A stretch of DNA of 64,000 nt from G963674835 sp963674835 (lineage in GTDB: Bacteria; Planctomycetota; Planctomycetia; Pirellulales; Thermoguttaceae), in contig CAXXKC010000001.1 in the NCBI GenBank assembly GCA_963674835.2, positions 372,001 through 436,000 on the forward strand. Reading direction: 5' to 3'. Below, in pieces: positions 1-8,257 of this stretch (position 1 is the first letter of the stretch; each line of letters begins with the position of its first letter). The notes beneath the pieces were generated by a model. It was not told the origin of the DNA and did no database searches. It saw nothing but the letters and a program-made list of their open reading frames with translations. The position numbers were made by a program, and so were the translations under genes.

Positions 1-870
1 GAGCTTTGAGGTCTTGGCCAGCACGACGCTGCCGCCGTAGGCATCGGTGGCGCCGTCCACTGGAATGTAACGGAGGCGCCACGCCCGGTCAATCTGCGAG
101 TATTCGAGGCGTCCGCGTAGCCACCGATACTGGGGATCGTACGCGAAGCTTTGTACCGGCGCGGACGGTGCGTCGATAGGCAAAGTGGCGGAGGTCTGGA
201 TGACGCCGGTGGCCGTAGCCGCCGAGGCCCGAGCGTTGGCGGCAGGACGAGCCGCCGGGAGATCCATGATATCGACGGCTTTCTGCGAGGAGGATGCCGG
301 CTGGGGTGTGGGCCAAGTGTTGGGGATGGTGGAGGCGGATGTGGGCTGGCCGGCAGAGGTTTCGACTTTGGAGCGAGGGAGGATCGTTTGGATGATCGTT
401 TGGGGCGGAGAGGAAGCTGCGGATGCGGAGGTGGCAGTGATTGGCGGTGGCGGCGGAAGGGCCGGGGTGCGGGCCACGGGAGTTGCGGCAGCGGGGGCGG
501 CGGAAGTGGTGCGGGATGCCAGAAGATTGGTAGCGCTGCGCGCCGAGGAGGGAACGGAGATCCTGTCACCTTTGGCGGAAGCAGGCTGGGCGGTGGTTGC
601 GGCGGTGGAGGTCTGGGACGGGGGCGATTTGGGTTGGGTGGTGCCCAGGGCATTGGGACGCGGCACGCCGCCGGATCGCGGCATGACAGGCGTTTTGGCG
701 GGCGCGGCCTCAGAGGATGGAAGCGTGACTACGGGAGGAGCAACGGTGCCAGTGGCCGGGGGTTCGATGCGGGTGCGGCCAAAGAATGGATCGATCGCAC
801 CAGAGGTCGGGGTTGTCGACTGACAACCGGCCAATGCCAGCAGCGCGATGAGCGCCAACGATCGCCTCAT
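1..870 (-). CDS. Putative lipoprotein, 3' end beyond the window
   Basis: The frame is open from an ATG at 868-870 to the left edge, so the C terminus is missing (290 codons seen). An AAAGGAG site lies 9 nt upstream of the ATG. The N terminus MRRSLALIALLALAGC is a type II signal peptide with its lipobox cysteine at residue 16, so the protein should be lipid-anchored outside the inner membrane. About 200 residues of Ser/Thr/Pro/Ala-rich, low-complexity linker follow. The visible part then ends in a more ordered stretch (SFAYDPQYRWLRGRLEYSQ, then a segment around RLRYIPVDG). I recognise no named family. The ordered end looks like the start of a small beta domain seen in planctomycete lipoproteins; this is inference. 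It is probably a cell-envelope protein of unknown role. Confidence 0.75.
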   Translation of the reverse strand, partial: MRRSLALIALLALAGCQSTTPTSGAIDPFFGRTRIEPPATGTVAPPVVTLPSSEAAPAKTPVMPRSGGVPRPNALGTTQPKSPPSQTSTAATTAQPASAKGDRISVPSSARSATNLLASRTTSAAPAAATPVARTPALPPPPPITATSASAASSPPQTIIQTILPRSKVETSAGQPTSASTIPNTWPTPQPASSSQKAVDIMDLPAARPAANARASAATATGVIQTSATLPIDAPSAPVQSFAYDPQYRWLRGRLEYSQIDRAWRLRYIPVDGATDAYGGSVVLAKTSKL

Positions 871-984
871 CGAGATGGCTCCTTTCCACCGTCACTTCGA
901 GGGGCCGTAGATTAGCAGGTTGGCGACGGGTGTCCAGAGCGATTCTGGTGGGGCGAATGGAAGGTTGCGTTTCCCCAGCCGCGA

Positions 985-1010
985 CCTCTCGCCCGCAAGC
1001 GGGCGAGAGG
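985..1010. repeat. Repeat family C copy 1 (perfect hairpin)
   Basis: CCTCTCGCCCGC and GCGGGCGAGAGG form a perfect 12-bp inverted repeat around AA. It is a variant of the CTCTCCCGCAAGCGGGCGAG family found at six other sites in this window. The region 871-1135 holds this repeat, a family B and a family D copy, and no gene. Confidence 0.8.
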
Positions 1011-1032
1011 AGGATGTTCAGTTGCTGGTGGG

Positions 1033-1053
1033 GCACAGCCGGGGCGGCTGTGC
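1033..1053. repeat. Repeat family B copy (CACAGCC hairpin)
   Basis: This is a slightly shortened copy of the CACAGCCG-GGGG-CGGCTGTG palindrome that recurs about eleven times in intergenic DNA here. It is followed by TGCTGCACGGGG, a variant of the usual CTACATGGG tail. Confidence 0.75.
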
Positions 1054-1081
1054 TGCACGGGGGCGAGGGGAGGTCGGCGAG

Positions 1082-1106
1082 TTATGCTGAAGCATAACCT
1101 ACGGGG
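1082..1106. repeat. Repeat family D copy 1 (TTATGCT hairpin)
   Basis: TTATGCTGAAGCATAA is a palindrome and is followed by CCTACGGGG. The same block occurs near 47668 and 49146. Confidence 0.7.
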
Positions 1107-1135
1107 TGGAGGGGTGGTGGGTTGGGGTGATGGTG

Positions 1136-1639
1136 CTAGAGGGGCTGAGAGAGGCGGGCGGGGTAAATAATTTGGGGGCGGACGGGTTGTGATTGGTTCT
1201 GGGTGGCCGTCGGGACGACTGCGGGTGTGTCGGCCTGGGCGACGTAGGGGTTTCGGATGCGCAAGGGGCGCTGGGTGACGCGGTCGGTCTGGGATTCGGG
1301 AGCGGCGGGACGCGGCACGTATTGGTTGCGGATGATCTTGGGTTCGGGCGACGGGACTTCGGGAGTGAGGACGCAGGGAGGATAGGGAAATGGGCTGTAG
1401 CCGTAAGTGCGCGGCACGGGGTAGCTGTAGTAGACGGGCGGATGCAGGGCGTAGTAGGGAACGGTGTCTTGGGAGTAGTACGAAGCCCAGGGGTAGTAGC
1501 CAAATCCCCAGGGGCCGCAGCTTGATGCGTAGAGGGCCGAGCCTGGCCAACCGTTGTCGGCTAGGACTGTGCTGGTGGTGACTGCGAGGAGAACCGCGAA
1601 GATTATCGCTGCCGTTGTTGCCTTTGCTAGCGTGGTCAT
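1136..1639 (-). CDS. Secreted Tyr/Pro-rich planctomycete protein
   Basis: A 167-residue protein. The ATG at 1639 opens a typical signal peptide (MTTLAKATTAAIIFAVLLA to about residue 28), so it is preferred over an in-frame ATG at 1705 that would put 22 charged residues in front of it. The mature part is rich in Tyr, Pro and Gly, with the block YALHPPVYYSYPV and then YGYSPFPYPP. I associate this motif with a small secreted protein family of planctomycetes, but no function is known to me. The C-terminal 70 residues are polar and Pro/Gln-rich. The gene stands alone on the minus strand between repeat-filled spacers. It is probably an envelope or matrix component (inference). Confidence 0.7.
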   Translation of the reverse strand: MTTLAKATTAAIIFAVLLAVTTSTVLADNGWPGSALYASSCGPWGFGYYPWASYYSQDTVPYYALHPPVYYSYPVPRTYGYSPFPYPPCVLTPEVPSPEPKIIRNQYVPRPAAPESQTDRVTQRPLRIRNPYVAQADTPAVVPTATQNQSQPVRPQIIYPARLSQPL

Positions 1640-1692
1640 GATCGTTGCCCCCGTGTGGATAGGCTTTCGTTGGGTCTTCAGAACACCCACCA

Positions 1693-1786
1693 GTGCGTGT
1701 CGCACTTGACAGTCGCGTTCTTAGCGGCGTGTTTCTGCGGTTTCAAAAGCGAAACACACGCTGCAGATACGCCGAACGCGCTCTAA
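1693..1786. repeat. Repeat family A copy 1
   Basis: A 94-bp copy of a dispersed structured repeat. It opens with the palindrome GTGCG-TGT-CGCAC, has internal arms GTGTTTC and GAAACACAC that can pair, and ends GCGCTCTAA. Other copies lie near 5531, 11660, 51231, 51411 and 55275. It sits 52 nt downstream of the lipoprotein gene that ends at 1838 on the minus strand. Confidence 0.8.
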
Positions 1787-1837
1787 GCTAATCCAAAACG
1801 CTGGCGATACAACCGGCAAACAGGGGGAAATGGGCAG

Positions 1838-2080
1838 TTACTTTGCAGGTTTGTCGGCCTTCTGGTCGGCTTCCTGCTTGGCCGGGGCCTGGGCCGCGGG
1901 TGGGGTAGGCGACTGGGCGGGGGTGTCGCTGGGGGAGACTTTGGCGGCCTTCTCGGCGGGTGGCGTAGGCATCGTGTACTCGACTTCGCCGAGTTGGCCT
2001 TCGGACAACTCGGGGCCACAGCCGGCCAGTGGCGAAAGGACGATCAACCCGACGAGGATTCGAGCAAGCATCCGCCGCAT
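1838..2080 (-). CDS. Small lipoprotein
   Basis: An 80-residue protein from the ATG at 2080, which has a CGGAG site 8 nt upstream. An upstream in-frame ATG at 2134 has no site and would bury the signal peptide. MRRMLARILVGLIVLSPLAGC is a lipoprotein signal with cysteine 21. The mature part (GPELSEGQLGEVEYTMPTPP, then Ala/Pro/Lys-rich tail) is mostly low complexity. The phrase GQLGEV.Y..P suggests a short conserved segment, but no function can be given. The gene diverges from queG across a 210-bp spacer that contains a small perfect hairpin at 2219-2236 (GGCCTC and GAGGCC). Confidence 0.7.
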   Translation of the reverse strand: MRRMLARILVGLIVLSPLAGCGPELSEGQLGEVEYTMPTPPAEKAAKVSPSDTPAQSPTPPAAQAPAKQEADQKADKPAK

Positions 2081-2290
2081 TGGTGGTACTCCGTTAGGAG
2101 AGAGGGACTGGTTAGAATTGTGAGGAGCGGCCATGTGTGGCTGAAGCCGGTCGCTTGGGCGGTGGTTTGGGCCCGGTCGTTATCGTGTGGCCAGGGGCAT
2201 CACGCCCATCGCGAGCGGGGCCTCTTGGGGGAGGCCGCTGGCTTGCGTTCGATTGTATGCGGTCGGAGGGTGGGCCGGAAGGGTCGTCTC

Positions 2291-3406
2291 ATGAAAGCTG
2301 CGGATCTTACCCGAGCGCTGAAGGCTGAGGCGACGCGGCAGGGATTCGAGTTGAGCGGCGCATGTCCGGCCGTGCGACCGCCAGGGCTGGACCATTTCCG
2401 GCAGTGGCTCGAGGCGGGCTACGCCGGAGCAATGCACTACCTGGGCCGGAGAGCGGAGGCGCATGAGCATCCGCGGCATGTTTTGGAGGGTGCTCGCAGC
2501 ATCGTGATGCTGGGAGTGAATTACCGGACGGTCGAAGCCAAGGAGGTGCGGCCAGGGGAGGGAAGAGTATCGTGCTATGCATGGGGAGGTGACTATCACG
2601 AATGGGTGCACGAGCGGCTGCGCGCGTTGGCCGATCATCACCGGCGGCTGGTGCCTGGAGCGGTGGTGCGCGGAGTGGTCGATACGGCGCCGCTGTTGGA
2701 GCGGGAGTTTGCGCGGTTGGCGGGGCTGGGGTGGATCGGCAAGAACACGCTTGTGTTGAATCGGCGGTTGGGGAGTTGGTTCTTCTTGGCGGCGCTACTG
2801 ACGAGTGCGGAACTGGAATATGATCCGCCCGGGGAGGAGGCGTATTGTGGTTCGTGCCGAGCGTGTCTGGACGCGTGTCCGACGGGGGCGCTGGTTGCGC
2901 CGTACCAGTTGGACGCGCGACGCTGCATCAGCTATCTGACGATCGAGTTGCGGGAATCGGTTGCGGATGAGTTGCGACCGGCGATGGGTGAGTGGGTGTT
3001 TGGATGCGACGTTTGCCAGGACGTGTGTCCGTGGAACGGTCGGGCGCCGACGAGCCTGAATCGCTCGTTTCAACCGACTGGGGCGGGCGGGGCGTTGGAG
3101 TTGGCGGGGCTGTTCTGGCTGGACGACGAGGTATTTCGACGGCGTTTTCGGCAGACGCCGCTGTGGCGGGCGCGTCGACGGGGCGTGCTGCGGAATGCGG
3201 CAATCGCGCTGGGGAATCGGCCGACGGAGGCGGGTTTGGCGGCGCTGGTGCGGGGGCTGGATGACGGCGAGGCGGTGGTGCGCGGCGCGTGTGCGTGGGC
3301 GTTGCAGCAGTTTGGGACGCAGGATGCGCGGGAGGCGCTTGCGAGACGGTTGGCGGTGGAAGCGGACGCGGAGGTGCGGCGGGAGATCGCGGAGGCGTTG
3401 GGATGA
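2291..3406 (+). CDS. queG: Epoxyqueuosine reductase QueG
   Basis: A 371-residue cytoplasmic enzyme that reduces epoxyqueuosine to queuosine in tRNA, using cobalamin and two [4Fe-4S] clusters. The catalytic aspartate is in VVDTAPLLER (D131). Cluster cysteines are C186, C189, C192, C196 (CGSCRACLDACP), C212, and C239, C242, C246 (CDVCQDVCPWN), the family pattern. A HEAT-like repeat tail of about 100 residues (AIALGNRPTEAGLAALVRGL and following) completes the usual long form of the family. The start is ATG 2291, where the family N terminus MKAADLTRALKAEA begins; no strong ribosome site precedes it. It needs vitamin B12, which matches the corrinoid methyltransferase operon at 59-61 kb. It converges with the TadG-like gene. 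Confidence 0.95.
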   Translation: MKAADLTRALKAEATRQGFELSGACPAVRPPGLDHFRQWLEAGYAGAMHYLGRRAEAHEHPRHVLEGARSIVMLGVNYRTVEAKEVRPGEGRVSCYAWGGDYHEWVHERLRALADHHRRLVPGAVVRGVVDTAPLLEREFARLAGLGWIGKNTLVLNRRLGSWFFLAALLTSAELEYDPPGEEAYCGSCRACLDACPTGALVAPYQLDARRCISYLTIELRESVADELRPAMGEWVFGCDVCQDVCPWNGRAPTSLNRSFQPTGAGGALELAGLFWLDDEVFRRRFRQTPLWRARRRGVLRNAAIALGNRPTEAGLAALVRGLDDGEAVVRGACAWALQQFGTQDAREALARRLAVEADAEVRREIAEALG

Positions 3407-3417
3407 CGCCTGGGTTG

Positions 3418-3467
3418 GCCGGCGGCTGAGGATCGGAGCGTTGAGCCCTGCGGTCCTCGCCGCCGGC
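3418..3467. terminator. Probable bidirectional hairpin terminator
   Basis: GCCGGCGGCTGAGGA (3418-3432) pairs with TCCTCGCCGCCGGC (3454-3467) through 14 bp with a single bulged T. It lies in the 86-bp gap between the convergent ends of queG and the TadG-like gene. No U-run follows, so the termination role is inferred from position and stem strength. Confidence 0.5.
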
Positions 3468-3492
3468 GATCAGAAAGCGAGTGGCGGTTTGG

Positions 3493-4632
3493 TCAGCGAA
3501 CAAGCCAGACCGGAGAGAAGATGAACTGGGTCTTCTGCTCGGCGGGGCCGGGCACTCCGCCATGGATCTGGATATTGGCCGGCTGGACCAAGACGCGTTT
3601 GTTGCTCATGCTGCCGGTGAGCTTGGCTTCCATTACCCGGATGCCGACGAACTGGACGATCGTGTAGTTGGCGTTGTTTCCGGGATGGACGACTTCGGTG
3701 AAGAGTGGGATGATGCGGGCCTCGCCTTTGATGTCGTTGAGGGCTTTCTGGACGGAGGCGCTCAGGCCGGTGTCGCCGTTGAGGTCGAGCGTGCCGTCGG
3801 CATCAAACTCGAGCGGTTTGCCGAGGTCAACGAGGTCCTGCGGCGAGATGCCATCGTAGATCTGTGTGGTGATGGCTCGGGTGCTGTTGTCGGCGGAGCC
3901 GATATCGACGGTGCCACGGTTGCCGGGGGAGCCGGTTCCCTGGGGGAAGAGGTTGACTTCGAGGATGCCGTCGGGTCCGCTGATGACCGAGTGGGAGTCC
4001 TCGTCCCATCGCCAGTTATCGACGCCTTCACCGCCAAGCATGGCATCCCAGGTTTCTTTGTCGAGAGCGAAGGGCAAGATTTGGATGTTGGGATTGCCGG
4101 TGGACGGCGTGCGGAAGCCGTTGAAGTTATTCAGGTACATGGCGGTCGCACTGCCGCCGAGCGACTGGGTTTGGAAGCCGAGTACGCGAGCGAAGAAGAG
4201 CGGCACCGAGCCGTTGACGGCCTCGGATCGCTGGACGGACACTTTGACGGCGTTGAAGCGGGTGGCGTCGGACGTGTCGAGCGGGGTGCCGGGTGTTTGC
4301 GAATTGGCGAGGAAGCCGATTTCGGTGTCACCGGCGGCCAGTTCGGGGGCGACGGATCCGGTGTGGTTGGCTCGGGCGTATTGGGCCGAGGTTGCCTGGG
4401 TTTGGGCGATGGTCTCGGCTGTGTCGGCGTGGAACATTTCCTTCTGGCGGTAGAGTTCCCATGCTCCAGAAAGGGCCGCGGCATCGGCGGATCGTTGCAA
4501 CTCCGTATCGACGGCGTGGAGATAGCCGACGTCGACGGTCAAGGCCAGGACGCCGAACATGCCGACCATGGCGAAAAGGGTGAGCAGGAGAACGTTCCCA
4601 CAGCGTTTTCTATGACGAGACTGGGTAGACAT
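3493..4632 (-). CDS. TadG-like pilus assembly protein (Flp/Tad type)
   Basis: A 379-residue protein from ATG 4632, with an AAGGG site about 10 nt upstream; an earlier in-frame ATG lacks support. A short basic N terminus (MSTQSRHRKRCGN) precedes one transmembrane helix (VLLLTLFAMVGMFGVLALTV) and the block VDVGYLHAVDTELQRSADAAAL, the signature of the putative Flp pilus-assembly TadG-like domain. The rest is an extracytoplasmic region of about 330 residues without a clear fold. TadG-type proteins are minor pilins or pilus-associated envelope proteins. No other tad or flp gene lies within the window, so it is an orphan copy. Planctomycetes often carry such orphans; its role may be envelope rather than pilus (inference). 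Confidence 0.75.
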   Translation of the reverse strand: MSTQSRHRKRCGNVLLLTLFAMVGMFGVLALTVDVGYLHAVDTELQRSADAAALSGAWELYRQKEMFHADTAETIAQTQATSAQYARANHTGSVAPELAAGDTEIGFLANSQTPGTPLDTSDATRFNAVKVSVQRSEAVNGSVPLFFARVLGFQTQSLGGSATAMYLNNFNGFRTPSTGNPNIQILPFALDKETWDAMLGGEGVDNWRWDEDSHSVISGPDGILEVNLFPQGTGSPGNRGTVDIGSADNSTRAITTQIYDGISPQDLVDLGKPLEFDADGTLDLNGDTGLSASVQKALNDIKGEARIIPLFTEVVHPGNNANYTIVQFVGIRVMEAKLTGSMSNKRVLVQPANIQIHGGVPGPAEQKTQFIFSPVWLVR

Positions 4633-4783
4633 GATCGTGTGCCCTTGTAGGAGCCGATGTGGCCAATGATCGTCGGTCAGCCGCAAACAGGGCGGAACGG
4701 ACCGAGTCGAGCAGGGCTTTGGCCGCAGATGGACTCATTGGTAATGCAGATCTTGGTAACAGCACGGGTGCGGGAACACACCA

Positions 4784-5437
4784 TCAGTTCTTGACGTAAA
4801 CGGATCGCGGTTGGCTATCGACAACCTCCTGGCCGTCGGAATAAACGACGCGGATCGACTTGAGGGTGAGCGACTGAACGCGGTTGCCTGCGAAGCCGAC
4901 TCCGGAATTGGCGATGGAGGTTTCGGGGTGATAGCCGTTGAGGTTCGTCAGTATGGTTGGGAACGTGACCGACAGATTGGTGTCGGCGCCGAACGCGCCC
5001 CAGGCTTGAGAATTGCCGTCGGTGATCTGGAAAGTGAGCATACCGTCGTGGACCTCCATGGCCTGGGTCCAGACGATCGTTTCGCCATCCTGAGAGAGCG
5101 AAGCGCTGCTGGGATGAGACCGGACGATGAGCGGGGTCTCTCCATACCACACCTGAAGCTGCAGTCCGCCGGCAACGAAGCTGGGGAGTGTGTGGTGGTT
5201 GATTTCGAAATTGGCGAAGACGGCATCGACATTGTCGACGGGCGAGATAGCGCAAGTGACCTGCGGTGCATCGCTGTAGGAGTTGGGGTCGCTGACGACG
5301 AGTTCCCAGTTCTCTTCCACGCGTACGACCGTCGGCTGTTGAGCCGAGACTGCGGTGGCCGAAGTGACCAGAATTGCGAGCGCGAGGGGGAGCCACCATT
5401 GCAGCGCGGGCCTGGCGCCTGTGTATAGGCGTAACAC
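4784..5437 (-). CDS. Secreted protein of unknown function, GTG start
   Basis: A 217-residue protein. The start is chosen as GTG at 5437 because AAGGAG lies 7 nt upstream on the minus strand. The in-frame ATG at 5521 would add 28 non-conserved-looking residues and has no site. A signal peptide (hydrophobic WWLPLALAILVTSATA, cleavage near AVSAQ) is followed by an all-beta-looking domain with VRVEENWELVVSDPNSYSDAP. The segment resembles secreted planctomycete proteins that begin with VEEDWELVV-type motifs, but I can assign no function. It follows the TadG-like gene's upstream region on the same strand, with 150 bp between them, so an envelope-related transcription unit is possible. Confidence 0.7.
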   Translation of the reverse strand: MLRLYTGARPALQWWLPLALAILVTSATAVSAQQPTVVRVEENWELVVSDPNSYSDAPQVTCAISPVDNVDAVFANFEINHHTLPSFVAGGLQLQVWYGETPLIVRSHPSSASLSQDGETIVWTQAMEVHDGMLTFQITDGNSQAWGAFGADTNLSVTFPTILTNLNGYHPETSIANSGVGFAGNRVQSLTLKSIRVVYSDGQEVVDSQPRSVYVKN

Positions 5438-5530
5438 GATCGTTCTCCTTGTCGAGAAGGGGCGAGATGAGACGAGCGGGTGTGGCGCGAATGTCACCCG
5501 GGAGGGCATAGGAACTCGCACGCCGGATTA

Positions 5531-5629
5531 GTGCGTTTCGCACTGACCTGTAGTGATACCGACGGCGCGTTTCTGCGAATGGAGAAAGCAAGCCGCATGC
5601 CACGCTACAGCCCGTGAGAAGCGCTCTAA
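5531..5629. repeat. Repeat family A copy 2
   Basis: A 99-bp copy: GTGCG-TTT-CGCAC at the left end, CTGTAG near position 5549 pairing with CTACAG near 5604, and GCGCTCTAA at the right end. It is the longest of the six family A copies. Confidence 0.8.
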
Positions 5630-5852
5630 TAACGTGCCTGCCTAATAGAAACCGTACGTCAAGAAATACCTTAGGTCAAACCTAGAGGATGTAGCCCTTG
5701 CAGCGGAAGCAGCGAACCACACGAACTGGTGTGGACGGATGCGGGATGGCGCGGATGGACCTAGCTCGGCGTGGGGAGGTAGGCCGATCGGAGCGTCGTT
5801 TTCGTGCGATGGATCGCTGGAGGTGAGTGGTTGGGAGACCACGCGACCCGGA
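5630..5852. other. Intergenic stretch without a recognised feature
   Basis: This is the rest of the 415-bp gap between the GTG-start gene and the glutaminase-like gene. I see no convincing coding region, repeat or promoter in it. Confidence 0.5.
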
Positions 5853-7961
5853 TCAAGGTTGAACGGGCTTTGCGGACGCCTGGGATTTGGCGCGTTTGGC
5901 CCACTTGGCCCAGATCTGTGGATCGGAGAGCATCTTGATGAAGACGCCGCCGATGACGGGGCGTGCCTGGAATCCGCGCCACTGGGCGTTTTGCGTCCAG
6001 TACCAGTCGCTCAGGGGCACGCGCTTGGGCGTTTGGCTGACGAAGGCGTAGAGGGGCTTCATGAGGACGTCGAAATCGGCTCGCGAAGAGGCGAGCGTTG
6101 CGGTCCAGACCTCCCAGTCGGTCTTGGTGTAGAGCTTGCGGTTGTCGAGCGGCAGGCCGAACGGCTGGAGCTTCGTCTTGTAGTAGGCGATTTCGGTCTG
6201 GGCGACCTTCTTGGGGAAGAGGTTCAGATCGAGGAGGGTGTCCCAGACGAGGTTGTACTTCTGGCTCCAGGTGCCGGGCTTGTCGAAGGCGAGACGGTAG
6301 TGGTCGCCATCGGCAGCGAGGTCGACCCACTTGGCGGCAAAGGACTCGGCCAGGCGGCGATACTCGTCGGCGCGCTGCGTTTGGCCCTTCATCTGGCACA
6401 TTTTGGCGTAGCAGCCGAGAGCAACGATGGCCTTGACCGAGAGATTGGCGTTGTGGGCCAAGTGGCCGGCGAAGTCGTCGGTGCAGAGCTGATTCTCGGG
6501 GTCGAGACCTTTGTTCTTGAGGTAGACGGCCCAATCGCCGAGGAGGTTGAGTTCTTCGTTGAGGGCGTCGATGCGGCCGTCGATTTGGGCGAGAGCGGCC
6601 GCCATGATGAGGAGATTGCCGCACTCTTCGACGGGCATCTGGTTTTCTTCGGAGGCCTCGCGGCCGCCGTAGACCTGACCGTTGGCCTTGGGATAGCGGC
6701 CGAGGTCGTGGGGTGCGAACTTGAACGGCCACCGTCCGGACTGGCGAGCGTAGATGCAAACGGGCTTGAAGCTGGCCTCGAGGAGGTCGCGGGAAAAGAG
6801 CATGAAGATGGGGGAGGCGGGATACATGACGTCGACGGTGGCGATGCAGCCGTTGGAGAAGCACTCCTTGGAGAAGAGCAGGGGAACGCCGTCGGCGGAA
6901 GCGGCGAGCTTGTGCGCGGCGATGGCCTCGCGGTACGCCATGGCGCAGAGGTCGGCGTACTCGGGACCGCCGACCTGACGCAGGTCGGCCATCAGCTCGT
7001 CGTCGAAGGCGGCAGCGCGGCGGGAGAGATCGGGATAGTCTTTGTGGGCGGCGGCCAGAAGCGCAGGGGCGTCGATGCCGTTGCGACGCCACCAGGGACG
7101 GAGGTTCTTCTTTAGGTACTGGATGGAGTAGAGGTCGTCGTAGGCGAGCATGAGCCAGCGGGACTGCGGCTGCGAGCCGACGCGTCCCAGGTCCAACACG
7201 CAGGCGCAGACGGGCCAGTCGTCGTTGGCGGCGCGGGGTTTGCGGGCGTCGTCTTCTGCGGGAATGCGGCCATTGGCGGCGAAGCCGCGGCGCGCGCTTT
7301 CATGGGCGGCGACGGCCATGCGGGGCGACTGGTCGGCCGGCGCGGCGACGTAGAGGTAACCCCAGTCGATGCGGAGATTGTCGCCGTCTTTGGCGAGGAC
7401 GGGCTGCTCGACCGAGCCGATTTTGATGACGGCCAGACCGTCGAGTGTGGGCTGCGACCAGGTGACTTGCTGATCGGGTTGGTTGACGACGAGCTCGGCG
7501 GAGTTGTCGTAGTAGACGGCAACCTCGTGCTCGCGGGCATCCTGGGAACGGGCGGTCCAGGTGAGGTAGCTGACCGGGCGGCTGAGGATGTCGAGATCGT
7601 CGGGCAAGAGGGGCGAGCAGAAAGTGAGATCGAGGAGGACGCCACCGGCCTCGAACTGGTAGATGGTTCGCGTGGGGAGGACGCGGAGGCTGCGCTGGGT
7701 TGCGGGCGGGACGTCGTTGGGTTCGGGGCCCATAAGACGGTATGTCTTGCCGTCGACGCGGACCATCGACGACAGGGCGTTGACGGCGCCGGTCCAGTGG
7801 CGCGGCCAGCAATCGGCCAATCGGTCGGAGACGGACCAGATGCTGAAGTAAGGGTCGTGGGTGACCAGGGGGACGGCCGGCGGGCGGAGCAACTGCTGAT
7901 CCGCGTGCAAGGGGGAGGCGAAGCAGGTAAGGCTGAGCGCGACCAGGAGCGTGCGTTGCAT
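5853..7961 (-). CDS. Secreted glutaminase-like protein (GtaA type)
   Basis: A 702-residue protein from ATG 7961, with an AGAGAG site 9 nt upstream and a signal peptide MQRTLLVALSLTCFASPLHA. The mature sequence starts LLRPPAVPLVTHDPYFSIWS, the N-terminal block of the DUF4964/DUF5127/DUF4965/DUF1793 architecture found in fungal glutaminase A and bacterial relatives. Further family blocks are EECGNLLIMAAAL, CTDDFAGHLAHNANLSVKA, KYNLVWD, LDNRKLYTKTDWEVW and GGVFIKML near the C terminus. The family is predicted to hydrolyse glutamine or a related amide or glycoside outside the cytoplasm through an (alpha/alpha)6 barrel. The true substrate in bacteria is uncertain. It is a single gene, divergent from the DUF1080 pair. 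Confidence is high for the family and low for the substrate. Confidence 0.85.
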   Translation of the reverse strand: MQRTLLVALSLTCFASPLHADQQLLRPPAVPLVTHDPYFSIWSVSDRLADCWPRHWTGAVNALSSMVRVDGKTYRLMGPEPNDVPPATQRSLRVLPTRTIYQFEAGGVLLDLTFCSPLLPDDLDILSRPVSYLTWTARSQDAREHEVAVYYDNSAELVVNQPDQQVTWSQPTLDGLAVIKIGSVEQPVLAKDGDNLRIDWGYLYVAAPADQSPRMAVAAHESARRGFAANGRIPAEDDARKPRAANDDWPVCACVLDLGRVGSQPQSRWLMLAYDDLYSIQYLKKNLRPWWRRNGIDAPALLAAAHKDYPDLSRRAAAFDDELMADLRQVGGPEYADLCAMAYREAIAAHKLAASADGVPLLFSKECFSNGCIATVDVMYPASPIFMLFSRDLLEASFKPVCIYARQSGRWPFKFAPHDLGRYPKANGQVYGGREASEENQMPVEECGNLLIMAAALAQIDGRIDALNEELNLLGDWAVYLKNKGLDPENQLCTDDFAGHLAHNANLSVKAIVALGCYAKMCQMKGQTQRADEYRRLAESFAAKWVDLAADGDHYRLAFDKPGTWSQKYNLVWDTLLDLNLFPKKVAQTEIAYYKTKLQPFGLPLDNRKLYTKTDWEVWTATLASSRADFDVLMKPLYAFVSQTPKRVPLSDWYWTQNAQWRGFQARPVIGGVFIKMLSDPQIWAKWAKRAKSQASAKPVQP

Positions 7962-8170
7962 GGTGTGGATCTCTCTGCGGTGGCCTGGTTGGGTAGGAAC
8001 GTCGATTATAGCCCTGCGGGATGAGGGCTGCCAGTGTTGGTGTCGTGGGGAGGTGCCGAGATACGGGGAGCGGGAAGTGGAGCGGGACGCGAGGGCATGG
8101 TAGGATAGTGCCGCTGTGTGGTGTGGGGCGGTGGGTGTTTTTGTGGTACTGATGGAAGTGAAGACGCCCA

Positions 8171-8206
8171 CACCGTGCGGCCCCTCTCCCGCAAGCGGGC
8201 GAGGCG
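8171..8206. repeat. Repeat family C copy 2
   Basis: CACCGTGCGGCCCCTCTCCC then GCAAGCGGGCGAG: same consensus as the copies at 12654, 20812, 28079, 50836 and 52114. It lies in the divergent spacer 7962-8257, which otherwise shows nothing clear. Confidence 0.75.
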
Positions 8207-8257
8207 AGCGAGGCGGGGTGGTTGGATTGGTTGGATTACTTTGCAGGAGAAGCTGCC

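Noticed and set aside
151..915. Long plus-strand open frames over the left edge
   Set aside because: They are mirror frames of the minus-strand lipoprotein gene, which has a lipobox, a ribosome site and sensible composition; the plus-strand products are Gly/Arg-rich nonsense.
5642..5842. 66-codon minus-strand frame upstream of the glutaminase-like stop
   Set aside because: No ribosome site, no recognisable composition or motif, and it lies in a spacer next to a repeat.
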